Below the pieces are notes generated by a model. That model worked only from the letters and a program-made list of their open reading frames with translations, did not search any database and was not told the origin of the DNA. From Gigaspora rosea (Eukaryota > Glomeromycota > Glomeromycetes > Diversisporales > Gigasporaceae): a stretch of 64,000 nt of DNA. Made by a program: the position numbers and the translations under genes. Shown here piece by piece: positions 1 to 11,477 of the stretch. The stretch's first letter is position 1, and each line of letters begins with the position of its first letter. The stretch is from assembly GCA_003550325.1 (NCBI GenBank), contig QKWP01000101.1, positions 33,685 to 97,684 on the forward strand, given 5' to 3'.

Positions 1-900
1 TTTTTTTATAATAATATATAATATATGTAATATTTAAAATATAATATATAATAAAAAAATAAAATTTTATATTAAATAGCGAAAACTTGTGATTATTGTA
101 TATTTAATAAATTAAAATATTATATAATAATAATAAATAAAAAAATTTATAATTAAATTGTGAAAACTTGCGAAAACCTGTAAAATGTTCAAAAAGCATG
201 ATTATATGAATATAATAATTATTAATTGATATCATATTCGATATAACCGGATATATATCGATTACTATCACTTTCGATAGTAATCGATAGGGTATTAATC
301 AGATATTAATCGATTACTATCACTATCAATAGTAATCGATAGGGGTGTTGATAATCGATATATACCTTACTGGTTAGTAATCGATATATATCTATATATA
401 AAATTTGCCGATGAACCTCTATATCTATTTCGAGTTCCCCTTTTCACCCCATCCAATATACCATACTTCCTTTCATTATTCTTAAACACATCTCTTTATA
501 ACTTACCTTAAATGTTCTCATTTCCATCAATCCACCGAACACCTTCTCTAATCTTTTGGTCTCCCACCTTCAACTCCAATATCTGAATTTTTTCTGAAAA
601 CCACTTATTCTACCTATTATATTAGATTAGTTATAGTACTATATTAAATTATAATAATTAAAAATTTATTACCAGTCTTATTTTACATTCTCCGCACCTT
701 CAACATCTTCAGCACTCTTGACTATTTTTTTTTACCTTTATTTTTGTTATTACTAATAATTCCTTTTATTTCTTACTTTCGATAATCAAAAGTAACAAAA
801 ATAATTAAATACCTAAAGTTTAGATCAAAAATCTTCTAGACGTTAAATTATTAAGAACTTTAATAGAAGTTCAAAAAATATATATACATATATTTTAAAT
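1..900. other. AT-rich non-coding stretch
   Basis: No gene is visible. Between about 230 and 395 the sequence repeats a TCGATTACTATCA unit in direct and inverted form, including palindromic ATCGAT cores. This looks like a degraded inverted-repeat element. The rest is simple A/T-rich DNA without coding character in any frame. Confidence 0.5.
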
Positions 901-939
901 TTCTTTAATTACACTACCAGACAAAAAAAAGGGGTACTC

Positions 940-976
940 TACCTGTAAGATGCATATAAAGCTAGTACTGGCGGGG
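940..976 (+). repeat. Left half of a repeat split by the LTR
   Basis: The segment CCTGTAAG ... GTACTGGCGGGG occurs here and again at about 2190-2226. In the second place it runs directly into TTAGCTACCATAAATAAG. Here that continuation lies on the far side of the LTR, at about 2142. Confidence 0.65.
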
Positions 977-2138
977 TATTACTATCCGGTTGGGAGATAT
1001 CAGACCCGCCGGTAGAGCTATCGGGATAGTGAACGATATTTACGAGCTAACATCAGAGAAATACAGAGAGAGAATTATGAAGGAGTTAGGGTACTTTGGC
1101 GTAAAAGGAGTTAATTCGGGTGTAAAGGGTTAAAAAGGGATAAATCAGTATATAATTAAACAAAGGGTTATCTAACGATATCAATCGTTAATCAGCAGAA
1201 ACAATCAAACAATACAGCAGTTAAATAAATCTATCTATAGTCCAAAATGTATTATCAATAAAACAATCAAATATCGGCGTATCGGCGTAATGTGTATCAG
1301 CAGCAGTGTCAAAATAATCAAACAATAAATAAAATAACTAATAAAACAAATAACAAAACAGCTAACAAGCAGTATTGAGAAATCGATAATAAAAGTGTAT
1401 ATAAGTTGCCTTTGGCTTTGAAATGCCTACTAACTTATATAGGGTCAAGGTTTATTATTAAACAAAGGATCAGATCGAAGTCTGAAGTCTTTATTGAAGG
1501 CAGAATTCGAGCTTTTAAATACATGTTACTAGATACATAAATTAATTACAGTAGTCTATTCAAGAAAACTTTTATCTGCGTCAACTTATTTTTAGAATCA
1601 TTCGATTCTTTTCAACACCAATCCCTTCATTAATCACATTAGTTTCAACCACGCCTTTGCCTTATTTAAAAGTTCCCTCTGCGAAAATGAAATTCTGAGA
1701 CATATTGGCAGATTCCTAAAAATATTTGAATGCTCGAGGCATCCAAGATAGGCCAAATATTCAAGTGTCACTATGAGACACGTACAGAAGACTTCTTATT
1801 CAAGCGCGTTGGTGTAATCAGAGGCCGGATGATGATAGTCGATCCATTTTCTGATTGATTATCGTATCTATAATAGACTTCGATCTAATACTTAGTATGA
1901 TATCCCAATAAAGTAATAAGCAATAATATATATATGTATAACAAAATAGGAAATAAAAGAGATATGTATATATTAACAAATAAAGAAATAGAAAAGAATA
2001 TTCGTATGTCAATCGGTCATCGATCAAATCGATGATCGGGGTTTACGGTTCAAGAGTTCAGAGTGATCAACATAATTTGGTTACAGGATACCGATAGGGC
2101 TATCAGAAAAGAAAAATTTTAATTTTTCTAGTGTAACA
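977..2138 (-). mobile_element. Solo LTR (family 1), minus orientation
   Basis: This is a 1162-bp sequence homologous in reverse to 11694-12865. On its own strand it runs from TGTTACAC to AGTAATA (the other copy ends AGTAACA), so it has TG...CA-type LTR ends with one mutated base. An AATAAAGACTTC motif near its middle is a plausible retroelement poly(A) signal. It is flanked by GGGG and GGTG, a 4-bp target duplication with one change. No internal retrotransposon sequence is attached, so it is a solo LTR. The insertion split a short repeated sequence whose uninterrupted version lies at about 2199-2255. Confidence 0.75.
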
Positions 2139-2260
2139 GGTGTTAGCTACCATAAATAAGTACTGCGCAAAAATTGAGGATGTGTTCAAACCTGTAAGAC
2201 GCATTTCATGCCTGGTACTGGCGGGGTTAGCTACCATAAATAAGTACTGCAGGAGGTTGA
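2139..2260 (+). repeat. Right half of split repeat plus intact neighbour copy
   Basis: TTAGCTACCATAAATAAG occurs twice, at about 2143 and 2228. The second occurrence is joined to GTACTGGCGGGG without an LTR. It therefore shows the empty-site form of the insertion target. Confidence 0.6.
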
Positions 2261-2439
2261 ACATAATTAGTGTATTTAAAATTTAAAATTAAATTAAAAA
2301 AAAAAGTAATCCAGAAGGAAGGATTCTACCAGACCTCCCAACAAAATCTGACTTTAAAGATCAATCCAGCCCAGGTAGTCGGTGTTCTGGCAAAATAAAG
2401 ATAGAACCATTAAGGTATCAACTATTAAAGACATATTTA

Positions 2440-3640
2440 ATGGAGCATACATTACCCCATAAAATAACTCAACAAGAACAAAGAAGTATACAGGCTCAAA
2501 GCCAATTCTTTACAGTAAAGGACGGGTTAATCTATAAGAAAGATAAAAACCTAATTAATAATATATTGAGAGTAATACAAAAATATGAAGTGGAACTGAT
2601 TTTATACTTAATTCACACTCATCCATTAGGAGGACACTTAGGAATCAAAATAATGTTCAATAAAATTCGGAATAAATACTATTGGCCACAAATATACACC
2701 GATATCCGACGATTCGTTCGTACCTGTAATGTGTGCCAAAGGAGGAGAAAAAACTTAGTTAAACCTTCATTACATCCAATTCCAGTAGAAGCACCATTTT
2801 TCAAAATTGGAATCAACATTGTCGGCCTGTTACCAAATATGCCGCGAGGTAACCGTTATATTGTAGTCACTACAGACTACATGACGAAATGGCCTGAAGC
2901 CAGAGCGATTAAGCATGCTAATGCTCAGGAAGTAGCTGACTTTCTCTATGAAGACATAGTATGTTGCCATAGTTGTCCACGGTACTTACTATCTGATCGA
3001 GTGACACATTTTCAGAATAACCTAATAGAAGAATTCCTAAAAAATTTACTATTAACCATCATTATTTGACGCCTATCATCCACTGACAAACGGATTAGTA
3101 GAATGGTTTAATAAAACACTTTGTGAATCTATATCTAAACTAGTTACAAATGTGAGAGAATGGGATTCACGTATACCTTCAGTGCTCTTTGCGTATAGAA
3201 CCACCAAACAAAATACGATGAAGACAACCCCATTCTTCTTAGTGTACAGAAGAGAAGCCCTTTTTCCTATTCATCTCGAGGAAAATGAAGAGTTGTTAGA
3301 AGGAACTATTCTTCAAAGACTCTTTGATTTAATCGAAGTAATACCTGAAGTAAGAAACAATGCTGTCAAAAGGGTCGAAAAAGCACAAGAAAGTATTAAG
3401 AAAAGACATGACCAGGATCTACCACCTATAGCAGAATTAAAAAGAGGAGATCTTGTATTAGTATACAAAGCTTCTCAACAACACTCAAAGAGTCATAAAC
3501 TCCATCCAAAATGGAAAGGTCCTTTTATTATACATAAAGTCCTTAAAAAGGGTGTATATAAACTCCGGACTATGGAAGGAAACATAATAAAAACGCCAAT
3601 AAATCGGAAGTTACTAAAGAAATACTATGAACGTTATTAA
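2440..3640 (+). pseudogene. Ty3-type retrotransposon integrase, frameshifted remnant
   Basis: Two reading frames together make a retroviral-type integrase. The first (2440-3069) has the zinc-binding HHCC part (His61, His66, Cys96-x2-Cys99) and then the start of the catalytic core. The residue expected to be the first catalytic Asp, in the GIDIVG motif, reads Asn126. The second catalytic Asp is present as SDR (Asp186), followed by Val where Gly is usual. Just before 3068 the frame is lost. The core resumes in the 3152-3640 frame, which by alignment already begins near 3062 with YHP-TNGLVE carrying the catalytic Glu. It then runs to a basic C-terminal domain with KWKGPF and a stop at 3640. Protease, reverse transcriptase and RNase H are not seen upstream. 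In intact elements this enzyme inserts the cDNA. The frameshift, the Asn and the missing upstream domains mark it as dead. Confidence 0.88.
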
Positions 3641-3693
3641 GATTAGTAATATAATTTTTATGCGTGGGACGCATAAAATAGGTCTGGGCAAAT

Positions 3694-4198
3694 GTCACGG
3701 GTTAAATGTGATATTTCCCAAAAATCATCGGAAGTACACTACGCCACATTATCATGTGACAATCGATTAACAATCATAGTCAATCCGACATACAATTAAT
3801 CGTTCATAATCGATCATACATACTCGAGACTCGGCTTGTAACAAATAACAAGAAATCTAGAAAGAAAACAAAAATTATGAATTAGCTAAAATTAATATTA
3901 CTAAACATAGCCATCGTTATTATAATCATTTAATACTTATCCTCATAAACCCTTTAGTTATAGTGATTGTACCGGGATTCTTCCATGATCAGACATCAGT
4001 GATTTTACCGTGATCTTTCGTGATGAAAGATCGATTATCCCCAAATCCCATTAATTCATTAGTCTACCGAAAGTTATAAAAACTCTATAATTTTATCTCT
4101 TGTAAAAGACACTCATCTTTTTGAGATTCCAATATCCATATAATAAAATTACCTTAATAAATTGTCAAATTACCAAAATCACGCCTCTGGCGAGTTAC
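3694..4198 (+). mobile_element. Possible 3' LTR of the Ty3-type remnant
   Basis: About 50 bp after the integrase stop the sequence begins TGTCACGGG, and it could end at GTTACA near 4198. These are weak inverted TGT/ACA ends, about 505 bp apart. There is no second copy in the window to confirm the boundaries. The position just after integrase is the main reason for the call. Confidence 0.35.
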
Positions 4199-4389
4199 AT
4201 TAATTAATAAAATTCTATATTTTCGTATATTACATATAAAAGGATACAATTCTGCCTCTAACAATATAAATACATTTAGTTGGTACTTATTTGTCACGCC
4301 AAATGATTGGTTACACCCCAGCGGCAAATGGAAGAGGGTTGTCACTTGATCTCAAAATTTTTCAAAAATTGGAACTCAGAATTATTTAT

Positions 4390-4860
4390 TATTAATAATT
4401 TAATACTACAAATGTATTACGTAGTCATATTAATAAATTTTAAAAAAAGGAAATAGTCATTAATTTTAAATAAATCTTTCTTATTTTTTATTATTAATTT
4501 TTAAAAATATGATGATACAACTCCCTGGTGCACGAAACCTTTGAATATTGGAACTTTCGTTCGTCATAGGAAAAACATAGTTTAATAGATCGAATAAATA
4601 TAATCAATGTTCATCTGTATTTAAAAATATAACCGATTTACAAAATTTAAGTTTTGAATATTGGTGATTCATGATTTTAAGATCTTTATGTTGGCATGAC
4701 TGAAGGACTTTATATAATTAAGCCAACTGATATAACCAGTTTGTTCTATTGAAAATTTTTATGATAACTTGTACTGACACCAAGCAATGAAACATGCTAG
4801 TCAAGACAAAACCCGCAAGAGATTTTATATAGTTAAGGTTGAGTTCATTGCATTAGAATT
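4390..4860 (+). repeat. Dispersed repeat H, copy 1
   Basis: This stretch is related to about 59820-60290 in the same orientation, with many substitutions and small gaps. Shared landmarks include a GATACAACT motif, an AATAAATATAAT motif and GAAACATGCTAGTCAAGACA (4789; GAAGCATGCTAGTCAAGACA in the other copy). No open reading frame is conserved between the two, so it is probably an old non-coding or long-dead element. Confidence 0.55.
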
Positions 4861-5132
4861 ATTCTTTCTACCTTGATTCGGGATTTATTTGTTGATACAG
4901 TATATAGTATAGTTAGAGCTATCATCGAAATTATTGTGCCTTTTGTATAAAAATTTTATAATATAACTTGCTCGCTATTCCAGCTATCAAAAACGCGGTT
5001 AAAGTTGAGTTGGTTGTATCAGATTATCGTAATTTATTGTTAAAATTCTGTTACAAATCTTATTTTCTAATGCAGTGCATGCAGTGGTTAAGGTTGAGTT
5101 ATTATTGGAGCTATTGTGATTTCTACTTTAAA

Positions 5133-5885
5133 TGAGCAGAATTAAACTTTATACTCGTATCATAATATATTGAATGATTAAATAATTATAGTCAATAATA
5201 CATACATTCACAATTATTAAAGCGAACAGAATAAATTTTGTGCTCACCCTAGTGACTTCATCGAATAGATAAATTATTATAGTTAATAATACACACATTC
5301 TGAAACACAATCATTAATGTGAGCAGAATTAACCTTATACTCACCCTGGTGATTTCATCGAATGAATAAATGATTACGGTTAATGATTACGGTTAATAAT
5401 ACATACTTTTTGCTGAAATTCAATCATTTGAGCAAACAAAATTAAACTTTGTACTCACTCCAGTAATTTCATTGAATGGATAAATGATTATAGTTAATAA
5501 TACATATATTCTATTGAAACACGATCATTAAAGCAAACAGAATTAAATTTCACACTCATCCTGGTGATTTTATTGAACGATAATGATTACAGTTAATATT
5601 GCACACATTCTCCTGAGACATGATCATTAAAGTGAACAGAATTAAACTTTGTACCAGTGATTTCATTGAATGGATAAATTATTACAGTTAATAATACATA
5701 CATTCTCCTGAAATGATCATTTAAGCAAACAGAATTAAACTTTATACAACCTCGTAATTTCATTGAATGGATAAATGATTACGGTTAGTACATTCTCCTG
5801 AAACATGGTCGTTAAAGCAAACAGAATTAAACTTTATACTCCCCTGGTGATTTCATCTAACGGATAAATTATTACAGTTTATATG
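5133..5885 (+). repeat. Tandem array of a ~100-bp unit, about 8 copies
   Basis: Successive copies of a unit containing GAACAGAATTAAACTTTATAC, then GGTGATTTCATTGAA, then GATAAATGATTACAGTTAA begin near 5138, 5225, 5323, 5433, 5535, 5633, 5725 and 5815. Spacing varies from about 88 to 110 bp and copies differ by many substitutions, so the array is old. It has no reading frame. Confidence 0.85.
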
Positions 5886-5889
5886 CATT

Positions 5890-6478
5890 TGGCAGTCATG
5901 CTGCAACTTTATTTATTATTTATATAACACTAGTACATTATTATCTATCTACACTAAGTTGGCTAATATTATAAGTGCAACCCATCCAGTTATTCTAATA
6001 ATACCTAAATATGACCTGTCATATCAAATTTTCTCACATTTTAATCTATTAGCTCATTGGACTTAGAGTGTGCAAATTATTAAATGAAGTGCTACCTATC
6101 ATACTGTCTACTGTTTTAAACCTCTTCTTCTAACTTCTCAAGTAGCAAGATTCTACTAGAAAAAAAGAACAAATATAGAAAGTAAAAGAAAAATAAAAGG
6201 GGAAAAGCTATACTACCTAATAAAAACCCTATAAAAAATATATATATAATTATATTCTGAAAATATTTGTAATGCTAGAAATATTCAAAAAATATTCTGA
6301 AAATACCCAGTTTTATTAACTAAGTTATACTCCAGAAATATTCTGGTTTTTGGAAAAATAATCAGATATTATTAATCATATTTTACTCCTAATATATGAG
6401 TATTTTCTTGAATAATTTATATATTTTCTATTCCAGAACTAATCTGATTATTTGTGATTAGTTTAGGAAAATAGCATA
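5890..6478. other. Gene-free AT-rich stretch
   Basis: No coding frame is supported. From about 6245 the sequence repeats short motifs of the type ATATTCTGAAAATA, which merge into the duplicated segment beginning at about 6479. Confidence 0.4.
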
Positions 6479-6941
6479 CTAATAATTGGAATACTTTATG
6501 ATTATTTTTATAAATAAACTGGAATATATCTTGATAATAACTAGAATACATTATGATTATTTTCTGAATAAAGCATGGATATATTTATTGTCGCAGCTGA
6601 TGCTGAAAACGGCTGATGCTGAAATTTGGGATCTCGATTTGAAACTATAAGCCCTGCTAAAATCCACAAATACTCTTTAAATATCAAATCTACTCCCAAA
6701 GCTCACCCTAACCCTATAAGACAAAAACGAAAAAATCACCACAAAAAAATTTTAAAATTTCATATCAAAGTAGGTCAAAATTTCAGCATCAGCCGTTTTC
6801 AGCATCAGCTGCAACATTTATTAAATTGTCTAAATAATCGGAATACTTTATGATTATTTTTATAAATAAACTGGAATATATCTTGATAATAACTAGAATG
6901 TATCATGATTATTTTCTGAATAAAGCATGGGTATATTTATT
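6479..6941 (+). repeat. ~110-bp direct duplication flanking a MITE
   Basis: The segment 6479-6589 (GGAATACTTTATGATTATTT onward) is repeated almost exactly at 6831-6941. The MITE at 6593-6812 lies between the two copies. Confidence 0.8.
6593..6812. mobile_element. 220-bp MITE with perfect 35-bp terminal inverted repeats
   Basis: It begins GCAGCTGATGCTGAAAACGG and ends with the exact reverse complement; the inverted match continues for 35 bp. Each terminal repeat holds two tandem copies of GCTGATGCTGAAA. The short central part has no coding potential. A target duplication was not clear. Confidence 0.85.
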
Positions 6942-6989
6942 AAAACTCGGAATTCTTTATGATTATTTTTATAAATAAATGCATTCCGT

Positions 6990-9312
6990 CTAAAATTTTT
7001 CTTGTGCTCCCATCATAAAAATGGGTTTATACTTGGCAGGAATTTGTATTCCTTTACCAACATATTTCTCAAGATTCGAATATACAGAATATGGGAATGG
7101 TATTTCTTTTGGTACCGAAATATCATCTAACCTTGCCATTTGTTCAGGTGTTAATCTATTTATTAACAATAAATCGTCAATTTAAATAATAAGTAAAGGC
7201 TCAGTTAGTACGAAAATAATGGGGATTTATGAAATTTACTTGAATTCAAGAGCTCCAAGATTATCAACTAGTTGAGCTTTTGTTCTGGCACCGATAAGAG
7301 GAGAAGTAATACCAGGTTTTTGTGAGATCCAATTCAAAGCGACCTTTTAATTTAAAAAAATAAATAAATAAATAAAATTATAAAATATATGCTGTTATAG
7401 AAATTTAAGTCATGAATTTACCTGAGCTGGACTTCTCTTGGTTTCAGCAGCAATAGCAGTAATTTCATCAAGGATTTTCCAATTTTGTTCATTTGCTGCA
7501 GATCTTTTAACTGAGTTAAAACGTTGACTACTCATATTATCAGACGTCTTTAAATTGGCAACTGATTCTCTGGTATATTTTCCGGTCAAGAAACTAGGCA
7601 AATATAATAATTAAAAAATAGTCAGTATAGATCATTGCAAGCATAATCAAACAAACCATCCAAATAAAAAATTTAAAGATGCTTACCCTTCAGCAATGCA
7701 TCCCCAAGGAACAATTCCAACCTTTATGGTAAAAATTAACAAGTTAGCTATGATACTATCACCAGATTTTGAAATCCATGATCATACCTCAACGATTACA
7801 TTTGAGTAAAATAATAATAAATATTAATACATATTTACGTACATCAAGTTCAGCACAAGCAGTTTGTATATCACATTCCAAAGATCGATTTAATATATTA
7901 TAGCGCGTTTGTAATCCAATAAATTGACTTATATAAAATTTACAAGTTTTGTTACTTTTTATCGTTACAATACAACAATAAGTAAGAAATAAATATGGTA
8001 TTACCTCCAACCACGTAATTCAGCCATCGTGTTCGCGCGACTAAGCACCCATGCTGGTGCATCACTAAGCGCGACATAGAGAACCTGTGGGAATTTGTGT
8101 ATAAATACTAATGATAAATTATATAGCTCATTATGAAAACCATCTTAATAAGTATTAGATATAAAGTAACTTACCTTTCCACTTCTAACTACGTCATCTA
8201 AAGAGCGCATTACTTCTTCAATAGGAGTACGAAATTCCCAGACATGAACATACATAATATCAATATATCCGGTGCCAAGTCGTTTAAGGCTTTCGTCAAG
8301 GTTTTCAGCAAGACATTTACGGTGGTTTCCGCCTTTGAAAATAAAACTTTTTCAGAATTTAAATCAGCGTATATAATCTCATGAATTTAGTAATAAATTT
8401 ACCAGCATTTGGATTATATCTGGGATTTGGAATTAAAGCGCTAGCATTTTCTTTATAAATTTTATGAATAAATGGTAAATATATATTAAATAAAGAATTT
8501 TCATAATGAAGTAATAACCAAATTGGCATACCAGTATATTTCGTGGCGATGACAACATGAGAACGTTTATCAGCGACATATTTTCCAAGAAACTCTTCGC
8601 TCTTTTTGTCATATAACCGAAAAAATTTAAAGAGCGGTAAGCATACATACGTATACTAGTGAACATATTTAACCATATTATAATTAATATCGGCCATTAC
8701 CTCGCCAAAATTGTATGCGTTAGCAGTATCTAAAAATAGCAAACATTTTATGAGTTTAATATTGTTATATGACGCTAACACTAGAGAAATTAATCGGTCC
8801 TGCAATAATTGTAAATCAACTTTGTATATATGTTATCTAGTCTTCAATCAACAAAAATTAATAAATTTCATTAACTTTTGAATTAGTCTTTGAATGATTT
8901 AAAAATATGCGAACAATTCTGCGGGTCCGATAAATTTTAGAGCATATATTAACATACCGAAGAAATTTCCGCCTTTTTCATAATAGTAATCGAAAACCTT
9001 CTTAGACTCTTCAAAATTCGATCCCAGTCCCTATTCAATATGCATAAATCATATAAAATATTTGTAAATACATATAGTTTTCATGCCGAGAAAACATAAT
9101 ATGCCAAAGAAATGTCTTACAAATTTTTCGCCAAAAGTCTTGAACAAAAAAAAAAACAATTTAAAAAGATTAACTATGACGAGATCAGGAATTAAAGTTC
9201 ATACCGCTGTGCCAAGGCATAGGGGTGAAACCCTCAAACCACTGCGTCCTAAAAGGACATAGTCGTCAAGGGCACCAATAGTTTCTTTAGTATCAGTTGA
9301 ATCTTGTGCCAT
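6990..9312 (-). CDS. Aldo/keto reductase, 13 exons, complete
   Basis: Splicing exons 9312-9205, 9138-9121, 9030-8958, 8729-8701, 8601-8532, 8450-8403, 8332-8175, 8084-8005, 7927-7843, 7721-7687, 7593-7422, 7343-7240 and 7155-6990 gives 1146 nt in one frame, 381 residues plus TAG. Every intron is GT...AG and 66-228 nt long. The protein has the (alpha/beta)8 aldo/keto reductase pattern, with the catalytic tetrad Asp67, Tyr72, Lys97 and His145 in FDTANAYNFGE, ATKYT and YVHVWEF. The YVALSDAPAW and VPWGCIAEGFLTGKY segments and the late SPLIGAR NADPH-site motif follow. Such enzymes reduce aldehydes or ketones with NADPH in the cytosol; the sequence looks closest to the aryl-alcohol dehydrogenase-like group. 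The substrate cannot be told. Exon 2 is only 18 nt. The start is the first ATG of the frame, just before conserved coding sequence. CGTACGTA tracts lie immediately upstream. Confidence 0.93.
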
Positions 9313-9365
9313 TTCGTATTTTTTTTCTCACTTAATTAAAAAATCTTATGAATATTGACACTATT

Positions 9366-9576
9366 TATAAAATTTATAAATACATACGTATTACACGTAT
9401 GTATATATGTATGTTTGTACGTATGTATTTACGTATGTTCGTACGTATGTATTTACGTATGTTCATACGTATGTATATACGTATATTCGTACGTACGTAT
9501 ATACTTATATACGTATGTTCGTACGTACAGTACATACGTATGTTTGTACGTATGTATATACGTACGTACGACGTAC
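9366..9576. repeat. CGTACGTATGT low-complexity tract
   Basis: The stretch is built from GTATGTACGTA-type units in alternating order. It gives three overlapping spurious reading frames rich in Tyr, Val, Arg and Met. It lies directly upstream of the reductase start codon and is interrupted on the right by a hAT element. Confidence 0.8.
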
Positions 9577-9584
9577 GTTCGGAT

Positions 9585-10494
9585 TAGTGATGCCGAGAAA
9601 ACCTTTTAACGGCATTATGTTTTGGTTTTGTCACGTGGTAAAACTGATTTTAATTTTTATCGTAGGCTAAAACCGTTAAAATAAAAAAGGTTATTTTCTT
9701 TACATTGTCGAATACAAATGCAATAAAACTGTAATTTACGAAACTTTAAGACTTTATTGTGGGTGATATGCAGGATTAAGTCGCATAAATAAATCTTGCA
9801 TAAATGGGTTATCAATAAGTTCAAAAGATATACCGCATCCAACCCAAGCTTTTAATACAGCACGGTCAAGTAATTTTGACGATCTATTCTAAATCATTTG
9901 TAAGAAACTCTGAATCATTTGTATTAACAAGATATGTTGATTTGCGACGTTTTGTTTCTAAGTTCTTTGATAATTATTACGTCGGTTCTCAATTTTATCC
10001 TGCCAATATTTTTGTTTGTATTGTGGACAACTAGAACATTCATTAGCCAAATGTAATTCCATATTGGCTGGTATTCCTCTTTACCAGTGCGTAGAACAAT
10101 ATTTACATTGAATAGAATAGTATTTTCCATTTTTTTTATCGATATTATAGTCATCCCATACTTCTTCTCGAGGCCGACCACTAGATTTTTTATTCACTGA
10201 AGAAGAGGAGGTTATTGAACAATCCTCAGTATCGCTTGTAGCAATTGGATTATTTTCAATATTATTTGACATGTTGAACAAGTAAAGAATTATTAAATTA
10301 TTTGTTTGACGTTATTTAATATAACAATTATGTCATTTGATAGTTTAATTTTTGGTCAATATTTTATCATTAGTTATAAATAATATATCATTTTTTATTT
10401 TAACGGTTTTAGCCTACGATAAAAGTTAAAATTAGTTTTACCACGTGATAAAACTGAAACATAGTGCCGTTAAAAGGTTTTCTCGGCATCACTA
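9585..10494 (-). mobile_element. Deleted hAT element with 8-bp target duplication
   Basis: The termini TAGTGATGCCGAGAAAACC and its reverse complement belong to inverted repeats of about 103 bp with roughly six mismatches. The element is bordered by a perfect 8-bp duplication, GTTCGGAT, at 9577-9584 and 10495-10502. Both properties are typical of hAT transposons. On the minus strand it keeps only the N-terminal transposase region (separate entry). The catalytic part is missing, so it could move only with help from a full-length relative. Confidence 0.93.
9745..10281 (-). pseudogene. hAT transposase N-terminus with BED zinc finger, broken
   Basis: From the first ATG (10281) the frame has an acidic/serine-rich start, then GRPREEVWDDY and the BED finger CKYC ... 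HLANEC (C-x2-C ... H-x4-C). This finger type binds transposon ends. A TAA stop interrupts the finger after the residues STHW. The same frame then continues with the His and Cys that complete it. Further on, around 9880-9750, another frame has the hAT-typical LKAWVGCGISFELIDNPF and LNPAYHP segments before a stop. The RNase-H-like catalytic domain and dimerisation domain are absent. Confidence 0.82.
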
Positions 10495-10984
10495 GTTCGG
10501 ATATACGTATACAAGTTCGAATGCACGTGCATACGTACGCAGTGACATCTTTGGACATTTTTGGGAAATTAAAAAATTAAAAAGTACTCCAAACATTTAT
10601 TAAGATAACCTATTTTGATTTTAACTCACTTTAAAATTATATAATTGTATATTTTTAGACAAATATATTAATATTAAACTTGAATTTGTTTTGGAAAATC
10701 TTGCTCAATTGAATAATTAGAAGTTGGACAGTGAAAACGTACATCACTGTACGGATTCCAGAATTTATTTATTTCGGAAATAAGTGGGAGTTTAAAAACT
10801 GTTTTCTGTTCTTAAAATCCCGAACCAGAAAATTATGTAGGCGTAACCGGTGATAAAATTAGCTTTTTCTGATAACATTCATCGGCAAGCGATAATGCAA
10901 ATATATATATACTGTATATATATATATTTTTTTTTTCATTTATTTTATCTGAAATCGGGCTTCGAAACTCTGAACCTCTATTCG

Positions 10985-11180
10985 TACGCATATGCAACGT
11001 ATACACATACGTACGTACGTACGTAGCATAATATTTTCCTTTCACGTTCACTGCATACAGTTGACCAAAATTGGAATAGTCGCAGTAGAACAAAGTGCGT
11101 GGCTACGTAACATGCATGTTTGTCGATTATCTACGTACGTACGTACGTACCGGTACGTACGTACAGTACGTACGCGGCTT
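10985..11180. repeat. CGTACGTA tracts
   Basis: Runs of the palindromic tetramer repeat ACGTACGTACGT occur at about 11008-11025, 11130-11150 and 11153-11175. The last is itself palindromic around ACCGGTACGTACGT. No gene is supported in 10503-11470. Confidence 0.7.
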
Positions 11181-11477
11181 ATTACAGCTATTCGATAATA
11201 ATACTTAACAAAATTAACAGTACAGCTGTTCTCATCAATTAAGTCGTCTGATCGAATTTAATAAGATTTGGATTTCAACACGATTGATATAAAAGTGTAA
11301 TATTAATAGAATTAGAAAAATGGCGACGTTTTGTGGGCATGAACTCCAATCCTTAGGTCATACACTTAAGATAAATTTAAAATAGTATCTACATTTTGTA
11401 AATTGCCATTATTTATAAAAATTTTTTTATATAATGTTAAAAATAGTATTACATTTAAAATTGCTATTACTTATAAC

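Noticed and set aside
1818-2027. 69-codon hydrophobic open frame, with a homologous 72-codon frame at 11805-12023
   Set aside because: Both lie inside the two copies of LTR family 1. The similarity follows from shared LTR DNA, and there is no sign of coding constraint.
5133-5885. CRISPR array
   Set aside because: Repeats are ~100 bp, diverged, and have no unique spacers of constant length. The other tandem arrays in the window likewise lack spacer structure, and the genome looks eukaryotic.
9348-9670. Three overlapping Tyr/Val/Met/Arg-rich open frames
   Set aside because: They are readings of a CGTACGTATGT tract in three frames, and the right part runs into a hAT end.
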